Source: Flavobacteriales bacterium (lineage in GTDB: Bacteria; Bacteroidota; Bacteroidia; Flavobacteriales; Weeksellaceae). From it: 64,000 nt of DNA. The notes beneath the pieces were generated by a model that did no database searches, was not told where the DNA came from, and saw only the letters and a program-made list of their open reading frames with translations. Each line of letters opens with the position of its first letter. Position 1 is the first letter of the stretch. A program made the translations under genes and the position numbers. The stretch lies in contig PDSY01000013.1 of NCBI GenBank assembly GCA_002747105.1, forward strand, positions 1-64,000, read 5' to 3'. Positions 37,504 to 46,304 of this stretch are shown piece by piece.

Positions 37504-39294
37504 ATGAAAAAACTATGGTACTATTTAGCGCTGATTAGTTCATTTGCATTGGCTTGTGTTTTAATGCTAATGAAGCTTGGTTCGCCAATGTCGGATTGGG
37601 AGTTTTTTGCACGACTATCGCCAACGATAATTACAATGATACTACTCGCTTACAAAGAAAAATTCACAGGAAAACCTTTCTTTTTGTACAAAAAATACAA
37701 AAAACACATCAAAACCGCTCCACCAGCTTATCAGCCAATTAGTAGAGAGGATTATCCTAATGTAAGTGAAGAAGAAAAACAAGGCTATCTAAGTTTACTC
37801 AAATGCTGTTGTTCCGCTGAATATCAAGCAGAACTGAGTCCTTACTTCCATACATTAAAGGATTACCAAGACGACGAAGAATATTACACTACACTCAATT
37901 TTGTTATGGAATATTTAGAAGATAATGATTATTTCTTTATCAACCGAATAGACTGGAAATCAGACACGGCAAATTTAGCATGGCAAATAGAGGAAACTTT
38001 AAAAAAGCATTATTCGGAAATTAGAATCGATTTCCCTAAATACGATGAAGACACAAGCATTTCAGAGGATAATGTATTTGAAAATTTTGATGCTTGCTTA
38101 AGAAAACATCATCTTCAACTCGGTTTTATGGATACCGAATCCGATGAATATGTCTTCATCATACATCAAATTTCGGATAGAGATAAAGTAGAGCAATTCG
38201 TCAATATGATAGGCTATCCTTATTTTGAAAGAGGTGAAACTGGAAAGAATAAAACATCCGACGAAATGGATGAGGTCATTGAATACATCAAACAAGAAGT
38301 AGCCTTTGGGTTTGATAATCAAGAACAAATTTTGGAGTCTGTTTGGAATGCAGGTTTTGAAAATGAAGACCAATTGGATGAAAAATGGATAAAAACCGTA
38401 ATTGCCAAGTTTTACAATGAACATTATAAAGCAAGTCTGCAATGGGAAAAACCCACCGATGTTGATCAATTAGCACAAGTTTTTGATGAACTTAACCAAG
38501 AAAAAATCATTGCTTTACATAAGGCAGGTTACACCAAACAAGACGGCTACGATGATGTGATGGAAGTCGTGGAGCAATTAAAAGCGAAAAATGAGAGTTC
38601 GCCAAAAGGTTTCTGCTTTTATCACATGCAAGATTTAGAACGAGCCATTGACCCAAAATGTAAAAACTTATTTTTAGCATTTGATGATTTGAATCAGAAT
38701 ACAGAACAAGGAATTTTGATTGGAAAAAGAATTGTAGAAAAGTTAAAAGATAAAGGCTTCGCTGTTGAATGGAATGAAACGATAGAACAACGCATTGAAA
38801 TTAAAAATATATCATGGAAAAAAATGCCAAGCGAAGAATCTTGGGGAATAGATAGAGCCATTCAGAATTTCGGCAAAGCAAATAATAAAACGGACTATCC
38901 ACCACAAGATGTACTTACCGATGTATTCTGGAATTTTTCTAACCCTCAATATTCAGATGTAAATTCTTTTTCAAAAGCCTTGTTGGATTACAATCATAAA
39001 ATGCAACCAAAAAACGAATTAGATATCGATAGAGTTTTTAACGCTTCACAAAAAATTGAGGTGCAATATACCTATTGGAGAGAAGATAAAAATGGCGAGG
39101 AGGAACAAATTGAAGAAAGCTTTATTGTTACCACAGAAAATAAAAATGGTTTTACGGTAAAAGAATTTTTATTTAAAATTCATCATACGATATGCAAAAA
39201 TATGTTAGAAGAAGAGGCTACATTTTTTGAAGGCTTAACACCGTATAATAAGCATTCTGATATTCCATTTTTCTTTATCAATCAAGGGAGTTAA
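37504..39294 (+). CDS. Membrane-anchored multidomain protein with a DUF6891-like domain
   Basis: 596 residues, last gene of the operon. Two helices at the N-terminus (about 5-24 and 33-50), then soluble parts. Residues about 140-240 (YFFINRIDWKSDTANLAWQI, GFMDTESDEYVFIIHQIS) resemble DUF6630. Residues about 256-440 match DUF6891 by pattern: EVIEYIKQEVAFGFDNQEQI, KIIALHKAGYTKQDGYDDVM, FCFYHMQDLERAI, LFLAFDDLN and GRRIVEKL-type helix. The C-terminal 90 residues are unassigned. These DUFs are predicted to be related to immunity-type or SUKH-like accessory proteins, but that is unproved. The fusion of both to a membrane anchor is unusual. Confidence 0.65.
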   Translation: MKKLWYYLALISSFALACVLMLMKLGSPMSDWEFFARLSPTIITMILLAYKEKFTGKPFFLYKKYKKHIKTAPPAYQPISREDYPNVSEEEKQGYLSLLKCCCSAEYQAELSPYFHTLKDYQDDEEYYTTLNFVMEYLEDNDYFFINRIDWKSDTANLAWQIEETLKKHYSEIRIDFPKYDEDTSISEDNVFENFDACLRKHHLQLGFMDTESDEYVFIIHQISDRDKVEQFVNMIGYPYFERGETGKNKTSDEMDEVIEYIKQEVAFGFDNQEQILESVWNAGFENEDQLDEKWIKTVIAKFYNEHYKASLQWEKPTDVDQLAQVFDELNQEKIIALHKAGYTKQDGYDDVMEVVEQLKAKNESSPKGFCFYHMQDLERAIDPKCKNLFLAFDDLNQNTEQGILIGKRIVEKLKDKGFAVEWNETIEQRIEIKNISWKKMPSEESWGIDRAIQNFGKANNKTDYPPQDVLTDVFWNFSNPQYSDVNSFSKALLDYNHKMQPKNELDIDRVFNASQKIEVQYTYWREDKNGEEEQIEESFIVTTENKNGFTVKEFLFKIHHTICKNMLEEEATFFEGLTPYNKHSDIPFFFINQGS

Positions 39295-39351
39295 AGTAAA
39301 ATACAATATACCCAAAAATGAATATCTAAATACCAAATATTTTAAATTTAT

Positions 39352-39359
39352 TACCTTTG
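39352..39359 (+). promoter_or_regulatory. -7 promoter element before the glutathione peroxidase gene
   Basis: TACCTTTG matches TAnnTTTG, 20 nt before the ATG at 39380. No -33 TTTG at standard spacing. Confidence 0.35.
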
Positions 39360-39379
39360 TTGTAATTAATGAGTAAAAA

Positions 39380-39937
39380 ATGATGAGAATACTAAAAATG
39401 ATATTTATGGTTTCGATATTAGGATTATTTAATTGTAAATCAAAGAGTAATAGCGGAGCAGCAACCACTTCTATTTATAGTATTGCTGTTAAAGATATCA
39501 ATGGCAAGGACTTAGATTTAAAACAATTTAAAGGAAAGAAAATACTCTTTGTGAATGTAGCTTCTAAATGTGGCTTTACAAAACAATACGATGGGTTAGA
39601 AAAGTTATACCAAAAATACAAAGATAAATTGGTCATTATTGGATTTCCTTGTAACCAATTTGGGGAACAAGAACCAGGAAATGCAGAAGAAATCAAATCC
39701 TTTTGTCGTCTAAATTATGGCGTTAGCTTTCCAATTGCGGAAAAAATAAAAGTAAAAGGAGACGAGCAACATCCTATTTATCAGTGGCTCACACAAAAGG
39801 AGAAAAATGGTGTTAAAAATTCTTCTGTGAAATGGAATTTTCAGAAATATTTAGTAGATGAAAATGGAAATTTCGTTGATTATTGGTATTCTATGACCAA
39901 GCCGATGAGTAAAAAAATAACACAACATTTGGAATAA
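39380..39937 (+). CDS. Glutathione peroxidase family lipoprotein
   Basis: 185 residues. A lipoprotein signal (MIFMVSILGLFNC, Cys near 20) precedes a complete thiol-peroxidase domain: VNVASKCGFTKQYDGLEKLY with the peroxidatic Cys, IIGFPCNQFGEQEPGNAEEI with a second Cys and the tetrad Gln, and SVKWNFQKYLVDENG with the tetrad Trp and Asn. These bacterial enzymes usually take electrons from thioredoxin and reduce peroxides. Location outside the cytoplasm is inferred from the signal. Single gene between the unknown operon and mvaD. Confidence 0.88.
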   Translation: MMRILKMIFMVSILGLFNCKSKSNSGAATTSIYSIAVKDINGKDLDLKQFKGKKILFVNVASKCGFTKQYDGLEKLYQKYKDKLVIIGFPCNQFGEQEPGNAEEIKSFCRLNYGVSFPIAEKIKVKGDEQHPIYQWLTQKEKNGVKNSSVKWNFQKYLVDENGNFVDYWYSMTKPMSKKITQHLE

Positions 39938-40022
39938 TATCACTTGATTTTTACTCCAATAAATGATATTCTTTAAATTTTGTCGTACTTTTACGGCTCT
40001 TGAAATTTATACTGAAAACAAA

Positions 40023-41147
40023 ATGCAAAACAAAGATTTTTACGGCGAAGAAAACTTCACCATTCAAAATACAAAAGTCAATGCAGAATGTCCTTCTAAT
40101 ATTGCCTTGATTAAATATTGGGGAAAATATAAAGGGCAAATTCCTGCCAATCCAAGTATTAGTTTTACCCTTAATCATTGTAAAACGAATACCGAAATCG
40201 AGTTTTTAGCAGGAGAAAAATTTGAAGTAAAAACCTTTTTAGCAGGACAAGAAGAAGTGAAATTTGCAGAGAAAATTGAAAAATATTTTCACCAAATTGA
40301 AGTTTATCTACCTTGGATTTTAAAAGGGAAATACATTATTAAAACAGAAAATACCTTTCCCCATAGTTCAGGAATTGCCAGTTCGGCATCAGGTTTTGGA
40401 GCCATTGCCAAATGTTTGATGGAATTAGATGAAATTTTTAGAGCCAAGAGCCAAGAACCAAGAGCCAAGAACCAAGAATCAAGAATCAAGACATCAGAGT
40501 CTACTATTTATAGCTTATCGCTTACCGCTAAAAACCAAAAAGCAAGTTTCCTTGCCAGATTAGGAAGCGGAAGTGCATGTAGAAGTTTGTACAATGGATT
40601 AGTGGTTTGGGGAGACACAGAGCAAGTAGAAGGAAGTTCGGATTTATTTGCTACGCCTTATCCTAATGATAAAGTGGCTGATATTTTTAAAAATTTCAAT
40701 GATTGGGTTCTCCTGATTCATGAAGGGCAAAAATCCGTAAGTTCGACTGTTGGACACGGTTTAATGAATACCAATCCTTATGCCGAAAGAAGATTTCAAG
40801 AGGCTAGGGAAAACTTTATACCTTTAAAAGAAATTTTAAAAACAGGAGATATAGAACGATTTATCACTTTGGTAGAACATGAAGCACTTACACTCCACGC
40901 AATGATGATGATGAGCGAACCTGCTTTTATTCTAATGAAAACAGGAACAATGGAAGTGATTAATAAAATTTGGGAATTTAGAAAGACCACCCAATTGCCT
41001 TTATTTTTCACCTTAGATGCTGGGGCAAATGTACATTTGTTATTTCCAGAAAATGAAAACTCGAAAGAGATCAAAACATTCATAGAAAAAGAACTTTTAC
41101 AGCATACCCAAAAAGGTGGCGTAGTAAAAGATTTTATGAAGTTTTAA
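40023..41147 (+). CDS. mvaD: Diphosphomevalonate decarboxylase with a repeat-derived insert
   Basis: Last step of the mevalonate pathway to isopentenyl diphosphate. GHMP-kinase fold, 374 residues from the ATG at 40023. Motifs: AECPSNIALIKYWGKYKGQ near 22, NPSISFTLNHC, HSSGIASSASGFGAIAKC near 117, and ARLGSGSACRSLYNGLVVWG near 177 with the catalytic region. Between the last two, residues about 140-158 are an insert encoded by seven 7-nt repeats and reading as AKSQEPR, AKNQESR, IKTSES. It lies at a position that in the family is a loop, so the enzyme is probably active. Ended by a terminator shared with the PepSY gene. Confidence 0.92.
   Translation: MQNKDFYGEENFTIQNTKVNAECPSNIALIKYWGKYKGQIPANPSISFTLNHCKTNTEIEFLAGEKFEVKTFLAGQEEVKFAEKIEKYFHQIEVYLPWILKGKYIIKTENTFPHSSGIASSASGFGAIAKCLMELDEIFRAKSQEPRAKNQESRIKTSESTIYSLSLTAKNQKASFLARLGSGSACRSLYNGLVVWGDTEQVEGSSDLFATPYPNDKVADIFKNFNDWVLLIHEGQKSVSSTVGHGLMNTNPYAERRFQEARENFIPLKEILKTGDIERFITLVEHEALTLHAMMMMSEPAFILMKTGTMEVINKIWEFRKTTQLPLFFTLDAGANVHLLFPENENSKEIKTFIEKELLQHTQKGGVVKDFMKF
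40442..40490. repeat. 7-nt tandem repeats inside mvaD
   Basis: Seven consecutive 7-nt units: AGCCAAG, AGCCAAG, AACCAAG, AGCCAAG, AACCAAG, AATCAAG, AATCAAG, then a degenerate ACATCAG. Three units equal 21 nt, so in frame they encode a 7-residue repeat. Confidence 0.9.
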
Positions 41148-41168
41148 CGAACGATATAAGTAATTTAA

Positions 41169-41206
41169 AAAAAATCGTCTAAAAAGAACTTTTAGACGAT
41201 TTTTTA
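41169..41206. terminator. Bidirectional terminator between mvaD and the PepSY gene
   Basis: Stem AAATCGTCTAAAA / TTTTAGACGATTT around AGAAC, with A- and T-tracts. The stem is nearly the same as that of the terminator at 61291-61330. Confidence 0.9.
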
Positions 41207-41224
41207 TGACTATCTATCCTGTAA

Positions 41225-41803
41225 CTACGACGACATCATTTTAAAAGTAATGGCAATTAACGGAGGTATTAATCCTAATATAAAAAGAATATATCCTCGT
41301 CTGGTGAATCCATATTTGCCTTTTAACATAATCAATCCCGAAATGGATAGAAACATGAGTGATAATGCAAAAATATCCGAAAACCAACGCCAATAATCCA
41401 CTCTATTTAAGTGAACCAAATTCGCTTGATATAAAATAGGTCTTTTCTTTAATTGTTCGTAAAAACCATGCTTTTCATTAAAACGAATACTCAAGGAAGC
41501 ATTCTCATAATAAATTTTCACTTGGGTAGGTGTAGGAAAATCATACAACTGAAAATCTTCCTCTCCCACCATCTTACTAAAACCTAATATAATCTCATCC
41601 GTAATTTCGGCTTTTTGATAAACTTTATCTAAAGTAATTTCCTTTTTGGTGAGCATAAAATCAGGGTCGTGTAACTCCTTGATATGGTTAACGGTAATCC
41701 CAGAAATAGAATAAATAATAATTAATCCTGAAAAAAAGTAACCGATATCTCTATGCCAATTTTTGCAAAATTTCCTAACTTTCTTAATATTAATAGAAGA
41801 CAT
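41225..41803 (-). CDS. PepSY-associated membrane protein
   Basis: 192 residues with the PepSY_TM layout: cytoplasmic KFCKNWHRDIGYFFSGLIII leading into helix 1 (about 15-35), a periplasmic PepSY-type part (about 36-125), then helix 2 (WRWFSDIFALSLMFLSISGL near 140) and helix 3 (about 168-188). His residues at the membrane ends (WHRDIG, LVHLNRV) are typical of family members linked to heme or ferric-siderophore reduction. The start overlaps the stop of the secreted chelatase gene by 1 nt, so the two are coupled. Confidence 0.78.
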   Translation of the reverse strand: MSSINIKKVRKFCKNWHRDIGYFFSGLIIIYSISGITVNHIKELHDPDFMLTKKEITLDKVYQKAEITDEIILGFSKMVGEEDFQLYDFPTPTQVKIYYENASLSIRFNEKHGFYEQLKKRPILYQANLVHLNRVDYWRWFSDIFALSLMFLSISGLIMLKGKYGFTRRGYILFILGLIPPLIAITFKMMSS

Positions 41804-42717
41804 TATTTCGTCAATTTACCCACTTCTTTATTTGTTATATCAATCACCCACTGCTCTACATTTACATCTGGTAAAATAGCGTCTGGTTTATAAACTACTT
41901 TTTCTTTAGTGTCTTTTACTTTTGCTACTCCACCACCGATGATTTTCATTTGGAAATCCTCATCTACCGCTACTAAAACAGGGATAACGATTGCCTTTTT
42001 CTTTTCTTCAAGGATTTTTTCGATAGCCTCCGTTGTAGGTTCTGTTTTATAATGAGCGATATGACCACACCAAGCATGATTCACCTTATCAATTCCGATA
42101 TTGGTTTTTAAGTAATCTCCTACTTTTCCAAACAACTCTATCCACTCCTTTTCGTAGTCTTCATCTCCATAACCGATTAACGAAACTCCTTCGTTTTTAG
42201 GATCTTTCGATAATGCTTTCACTCTCGCTAAAACATTTTTTTCTAAAATATCCGTAAAGTCTAACAATGGTGTCATATGCACTTTTACATTCTTAGGCTT
42301 ATATGTTTTAATGTTTTCTAATTTAAGACTTTCCAAAGATTTTGGATCTTTTTTCAACCCAACAATAGTAGGTATATCATCAAAAGAGTGCGGACTTACC
42401 GTAAGGAAAATAGGCACTAAAACTACATCTGTAAAACCAGCATCGTCAAACTCCTTTAAACGAGTGGCAATAGATGGCTCATTGTACTCCATAAAAGCGG
42501 TTTTGATACCTTTGATGTCTTTGTTTTCTTCCAAAATAGGTCTTACCTTTTTCTCCAAATCCAACAACTGATTTCTCCAATTTTCGGAATGTGAACCGTG
42601 GTTTACCAATAAAACACCAATTTTCTGCTCTCCAGAAACTCCTTTTTTGTCTTGGTTACAGGACATCATTCCCAATGCCAAAACAATCATCGTAAAAAAA
42701 GAAATAATTCTCTTCAT
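41803..42717 (-). CDS. Secreted CbiX/CbiK-like chelatase lipoprotein
   Basis: 304 residues with a lipoprotein signal ([20 protein letters not shown]) and a chelatase fold of the sirohydrochlorin cobalto/ferrochelatase group. N-terminal half: [20 protein letters not shown] near 32 with the metal-site His, and [20 protein letters not shown] near 105. Second half: [14 protein letters not shown] near 190 and [20 protein letters not shown] near 220 with a His cluster, then [15 protein letters not shown]. Cytosolic CbiX works in corrin synthesis; a form outside the cytoplasm suggests metal or tetrapyrrole handling during uptake, as proposed for periplasmic CbiK. Translationally coupled to the PepSY gene. 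Confidence 0.78.
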   Translation of the reverse strand: MKRIISFFTMIVLALGMMSCNQDKKGVSGEQKIGVLLVNHGSHSENWRNQLLDLEKKVRPILEENKDIKGIKTAFMEYNEPSIATRLKEFDDAGFTDVVLVPIFLTVSPHSFDDIPTIVGLKKDPKSLESLKLENIKTYKPKNVKVHMTPLLDFTDILEKNVLARVKALSKDPKNEGVSLIGYGDEDYEKEWIELFGKVGDYLKTNIGIDKVNHAWCGHIAHYKTEPTTEAIEKILEEKKKAIVIPVLVAVDEDFQMKIIGGGVAKVKDTKEKVVYKPDAILPDVNVEQWVIDITNKEVGKLTK

Positions 42718-42803
42718 AAGTTTAATTTTTAATTAGATTATTTATAAATTTCTTGCAAAGATAAATAAAAAATATATTTTGAATCCGAATTCTAATTTAA
42801 AAA

Positions 42804-44699
42804 TTAACTGATTTTTTCCTGTAACTCTAACCAACGCATTTCCTTTTCTTCAAGCTCGTTGGTAAGACTTTCCAATTCAGTAGAAAGAAGACTTATCTTT
42901 TCGTAATCGGTTTCATTGTTCAATTTTGCCACTAATTCATCTCTCTTTTTTTCCAAAGTAGGCAGTTCTTTATCTATTAATTCTAATTCTCTCTTCTCTT
43001 TATATGATAATTTTTTAGGTTTTTGTTGTGAGGTGGTTTCCTTATTTTCTTGGCTCTTGACCTTCGATTCTTGGCTGTTAACTTTTAATTCTTGGTTCTT
43101 TCTTGCATCTTGACTTTTTTTCTCCCTATACTCTGTGAAATTACCTACAAAATCTTTGATTTTCCCTTCTCCTTCAAATGCCAAAATATGGTCGACAATT
43201 CTATCCATAAAATAACGGTCGTGAGAAACGATTAATAAACAACCTTGAAAATTCTGCAAAAAGTTTTCTAAAACGGTTAAAGTAGGTAAGTCTAAATCAT
43301 TGGTTGGCTCATCAAAAATTAAAAAATTAGGATTTTGATACAACACATACATCAGATGCAATCGCCTTTTTTCTCCTCCCGAAAGCTTAGCTATAGGCGA
43401 ATATTGGGTTTGGTCGTCAAATAAAAATAACCTTAAAAACTGCGATGCGGAAATGGTTCTTCCATTGGCTAATGGAAAGTTTTCTCCAATTTCTTTAATG
43501 AAATCAATTACCCTTTCATCTTCTTTGTAGGTAAGTCCTTTTTGGGAGAAATAACCAAATTTAATGGTTTCTCCTGTTTCTATTTCGCCACTATCAGCAG
43601 GTTCTAAATTTTGAATAATATTGAGTAAAGTAGATTTTCCTGCTCCATTTTTTCCTACAATCCCCACCTTTTCTCCTCGTTGAAATTGATAAGAAAAATC
43701 TTTCAAAAGTACTTTTTCGCCATAGGCTTTATCAATATTCTTCAATTCAAGGATTTTCTTTCCCAATCTTTTCATTTCAAAATCCAATTCCAAACTCTCC
43801 TTTTTGGTGTTGGTTTTGGCAATTTTTTTGGTGTCATAAAACGCATCAATCCTTGATTTTGACTTGGTTGTTCTCGCTTTGGGTTGCCTTCTCATCCATT
43901 CTAGCTCCTTTCTATAAAGGTTTTTAGCCTTATCTATCGTGGCATTCAGGTTATCCTCACGAATCATTTTATTTTCCAAATAAGTGGCATAGGCTCCTCG
44001 ATGAATGAAAAGCTGTTGGTCTTCCATTTCCCAAATCGTATCACAAACGGCATCTAAAAAATAACGGTCGTGCGTGACCAAAAGCAAGGTGATTTTGGCT
44101 TTATTCAAATAATTTTCCAACCATTCTACCATATCCACATCAAGGTGGTTGGTAGGCTCGTCCATTATTAAAAGGGTATGTTTATGCTCTGCTCGTGTTT
44201 CGGTCAGGAGTTTTGCCAAAGCTACTCTTTTCACCTGTCCTCCAGAAAGCGTTCCCATTTGAGCTGATAAATCGGTAATTTTCAGTTGAGATAAAATTTG
44301 TTTCATTTCGTTTTCTAAATCCCAAGCCTTTTGATTTTCCATTTCGGTAATGGCTTTTTCCATCTCATCTGGGTCATTAGAAATTAAAGATTGATGATAT
44401 TTTTTCAATGCCAAAATAGGAGCAGAATCTAAAGACATCATAAAATCTTCTACACTGATATTCGGTTCAAAATGAATCTCTTGGTCAAAAAGTACAATCT
44501 GAATATCCTTATTAATAGAAATTTCTCCTGCATCGGCAATTTCTTTTCCCAATAAAATTTTCAAAAGGGTAGATTTCCCACTTCCATTTTTGGCTACAAT
44601 GGCAATTTTATCACCTTCATTAATGTGAAAAGAAATATCTTGAAACAAAGTTTTTACGCCATAAGATTTCGTCAATCCTTCGGCAGAAACATAATTCAT
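42804..44699 (-). CDS. ABC-F family ATPase, Uup-like
   Basis: Soluble protein with two ABC domains and no membrane part, of the ABC-F class that acts on ribosomes. 631 residues. Domain 1: Walker A IVAKNGSGKSTLLKIL near 34, signature TLSGGQVKRVALAK near 152, Walker B LLIMDEPTNHLDVDM. A linker with RRQPKARTTKSKSRIDAFYD near 270. Domain 2: Walker A IVGKNGAGKSTLLNII near 345, signature KLSGGEKRRLHLMYVL, Walker B FLIFDEPTNDLD. The C-terminal Uup-type coiled coil (about 570-630) is preceded by a repeat-encoded linker (about 532-550; ELKVN, SQESKVK, SQENKE). Divergent from metK, with a TATTTTTG -7 element at 44717-44724. Confidence 0.93.
   Translation of the reverse strand: MNYVSAEGLTKSYGVKTLFQDISFHINEGDKIAIVAKNGSGKSTLLKILLGKEIADAGEISINKDIQIVLFDQEIHFEPNISVEDFMMSLDSAPILALKKYHQSLISNDPDEMEKAITEMENQKAWDLENEMKQILSQLKITDLSAQMGTLSGGQVKRVALAKLLTETRAEHKHTLLIMDEPTNHLDVDMVEWLENYLNKAKITLLLVTHDRYFLDAVCDTIWEMEDQQLFIHRGAYATYLENKMIREDNLNATIDKAKNLYRKELEWMRRQPKARTTKSKSRIDAFYDTKKIAKTNTKKESLELDFEMKRLGKKILELKNIDKAYGEKVLLKDFSYQFQRGEKVGIVGKNGAGKSTLLNIIQNLEPADSGEIETGETIKFGYFSQKGLTYKEDERVIDFIKEIGENFPLANGRTISASQFLRLFLFDDQTQYSPIAKLSGGEKRRLHLMYVLYQNPNFLIFDEPTNDLDLPTLTVLENFLQNFQGCLLIVSHDRYFMDRIVDHILAFEGEGKIKDFVGNFTEYREKKSQDARKNQELKVNSQESKVKSQENKETTSQQKPKKLSYKEKRELELIDKELPTLEKKRDELVAKLNNETDYEKISLLSTELESLTNELEEKEMRWLELQEKIS
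43049..43104. repeat. 7-nt repeat tract inside the ABC-F gene
   Basis: Eight 7-nt units in one phase on the plus strand: CTTGGCT, CTTGACC, TTCGATT, CTTGGCT, GTTAACT, TTTAATT, CTTGGTT, CTTTCTT. The complement (AGCCAAG, AACCAAG) is the same unit as in mvaD. In the gene frame it encodes 7-residue repeats. Confidence 0.8.
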
Positions 44700-44796
44700 A
44701 TCATTAAATTTAAGGGCAAAAATACGAAAAAAGAGGTTCTTTACTCAAGAGGATTAACACAAATAAATCCGACACATCAAAATATTTCATTAAAAA

Positions 44797-44827
44797 CTTG
44801 TCATTTCAAAAATAGTGCGTAAATTTG
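44797..44827 (+). promoter_or_regulatory. Promoter of metK
   Basis: CTTG, exactly 19 nt, TAAATTTG, then C: a full Bacteroidota promoter. Expected transcription start is about 44834, just ahead of the riboswitch-like element. Confidence 0.65.
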
Positions 44828-44835
44828 CAGCGTTC

Positions 44836-44890
44836 AACGAGGAAAAATTTGTCTGATTGCAACCTCTTAAAAATAATGCTAAAATAGTTT
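44836..44890 (+). promoter_or_regulatory. Probable SAM-II riboswitch upstream of metK
   Basis: Short leader element that fits the SAM-II core: stem P1 GAGG at 44839-44842 with CCTC at 44863-44866, a loop ending GATTGCAA just before the 3' strand of P1, then an A-rich spacer and ATGCTAAAA near 44876-44884, which in SAM-II forms the pseudoknot with the loop. It lies directly after the metK promoter and 74 nt before the ATG. SAM-II is known from Alphaproteobacteria and Bacteroidota on methionine/SAM genes, where SAM binding hides the ribosome site. Called by eye from the core motifs. Confidence 0.65.
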
Positions 44891-44963
44891 TCTTTTTAAT
44901 TCCCTTGCAATTTTTGGCGATATATCCTTAGTATTAATGATTAATAATTAAAAATACAAAATT

Positions 44964-46244
44964 ATGTCCTATTTATTTACATCAGAGTCCGTTTCAGAAG
45001 GACATCCAGATAAAGTTGCAGACCAAATTTCAGATGCACTGATTGATTATTTTTTAGCCTACGATAAAGAGTCTAAAGTAGCCTGCGAAACGATGGTTAC
45101 CACAGGTCAAGTTGTATTAGCAGGAGAAGTTAAATCTGAAGCTTATCTTGATGTACAAACCATTGCAAGAGAAGTGATTAACGGCATTGGCTATACCAAA
45201 GGAGAGTATATGTTTAATGGTGATTCTTGTGGAGTAATTTCCGCTATTCACGAGCAATCTCCTGATATTAATCAAGGAGTGGACAGAGTAGTTGAAAAAG
45301 ACGATTTTGAAACGAAAGCGAATGCTCAAGGAGCAGGAGATCAAGGAATGATGTTTGGTTATGCGACCAACGAAACCAAAAATTATATGCCTTTGGCGTT
45401 GGACTTGGCTCATGCTATCTTAAAAGAATTATCTGCGTTAAGGAAAGAAGGAAAAGAAATTACTTACTTAAGACCTGATGCCAAATCTCAAGTAACCATA
45501 GAGTATTCGGATGACCACAAACCGATTAGAATTGATACCATTGTGATTTCTACACAACACGATGATTTTGGTACAGATGAAGAAATGTTGACGAAAATTA
45601 GAAAGGATATTCAAGAGATTTTAATGCCAAGAGTGATCGCTCATCAAAGTGAAGAAATTCAGAAATTATTTAATTCTGAGATTACATATCATATCAATCC
45701 GACAGGTAAATTTGTTATCGGAGGACCTCACGGTGATACAGGACTAACGGGAAGGAAAATCATCGTGGATACCTACGGAGGAAAAGGAGCTCACGGAGGT
45801 GGTGCATTCTCAGGAAAAGATGCCTCTAAAGTAGATAGAAGTGCCGCTTATGCCACTCGTCATATTGCTAAAAATTTAGTTGCCGCAGGTGTAGCGGATG
45901 AAGTATTGGTACAGGTTTCTTATGCTATTGGTGTTGCCCAGCCCTGTGGTGTTTTTGTCAATACTTATGGAACTGCGAAAGTAGATTTACACGACGGAGA
46001 AATTGCCGAAAAAGTAAAGGAATTATTCGATTTAAGACCTTATGCCATCGAACAAAACCTAAAATTAAGAAATCCTATTTATCAAGAAACAGCTTCTTAT
46101 GGTCATATGGGAAGAGAGTCTTATGTTGCAGATAAAGTTTTCAATAAAGGTAAAGATAACGAATTGATTTTAAAAGATTTAGAGTTCTTTACTTGGGAGA
46201 AACTCGATAGAGTTGAAGATATTAAAAAAGCATTTGGTCTATAA
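44964..46244 (+). CDS. metK: S-adenosylmethionine synthetase
   Basis: Makes SAM from methionine and ATP. 426 residues, slightly longer than the usual 385-420. Landmarks: [20 protein letters not shown] near 8 with the ATP-site His and Asp, [12 protein letters not shown] near 46, [12 protein letters not shown] near 122, [20 protein letters not shown] near 250, [20 protein letters not shown] with the P-loop-like region and catalytic Lys, and a C-terminal GHMGRE. Likely feedback-controlled by its own product through the SAM-II element upstream. Confidence 0.97.
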   Translation: MSYLFTSESVSEGHPDKVADQISDALIDYFLAYDKESKVACETMVTTGQVVLAGEVKSEAYLDVQTIAREVINGIGYTKGEYMFNGDSCGVISAIHEQSPDINQGVDRVVEKDDFETKANAQGAGDQGMMFGYATNETKNYMPLALDLAHAILKELSALRKEGKEITYLRPDAKSQVTIEYSDDHKPIRIDTIVISTQHDDFGTDEEMLTKIRKDIQEILMPRVIAHQSEEIQKLFNSEITYHINPTGKFVIGGPHGDTGLTGRKIIVDTYGGKGAHGGGAFSGKDASKVDRSAAYATRHIAKNLVAAGVADEVLVQVSYAIGVAQPCGVFVNTYGTAKVDLHDGEIAEKVKELFDLRPYAIEQNLKLRNPIYQETASYGHMGRESYVADKVFNKGKDNELILKDLEFFTWEKLDRVEDIKKAFGL

Positions 46245-46271
46245 AATATTTTATAAATCAAGTTAAAATTC

Positions 46272-46301
46272 AACACTCGTTTTTTAGCGAGTGTTTTTTT
46301 T
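46272..46301 (+). terminator. Terminator of metK
   Basis: Stem ACACTCG / CGAGTGT around TTTTTTAG, followed by a run of T, 28 nt after the metK stop. Confidence 0.85.
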
Positions 46302-46304
46302 ACT

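Noticed and set aside
44836-44890. SAM-I riboswitch reading of the metK leader
   Set aside because: GCAACC is present, but the SAM-I kink-turn, the P2/P4 helices and overall length are missing; the order of blocks fits SAM-II better.
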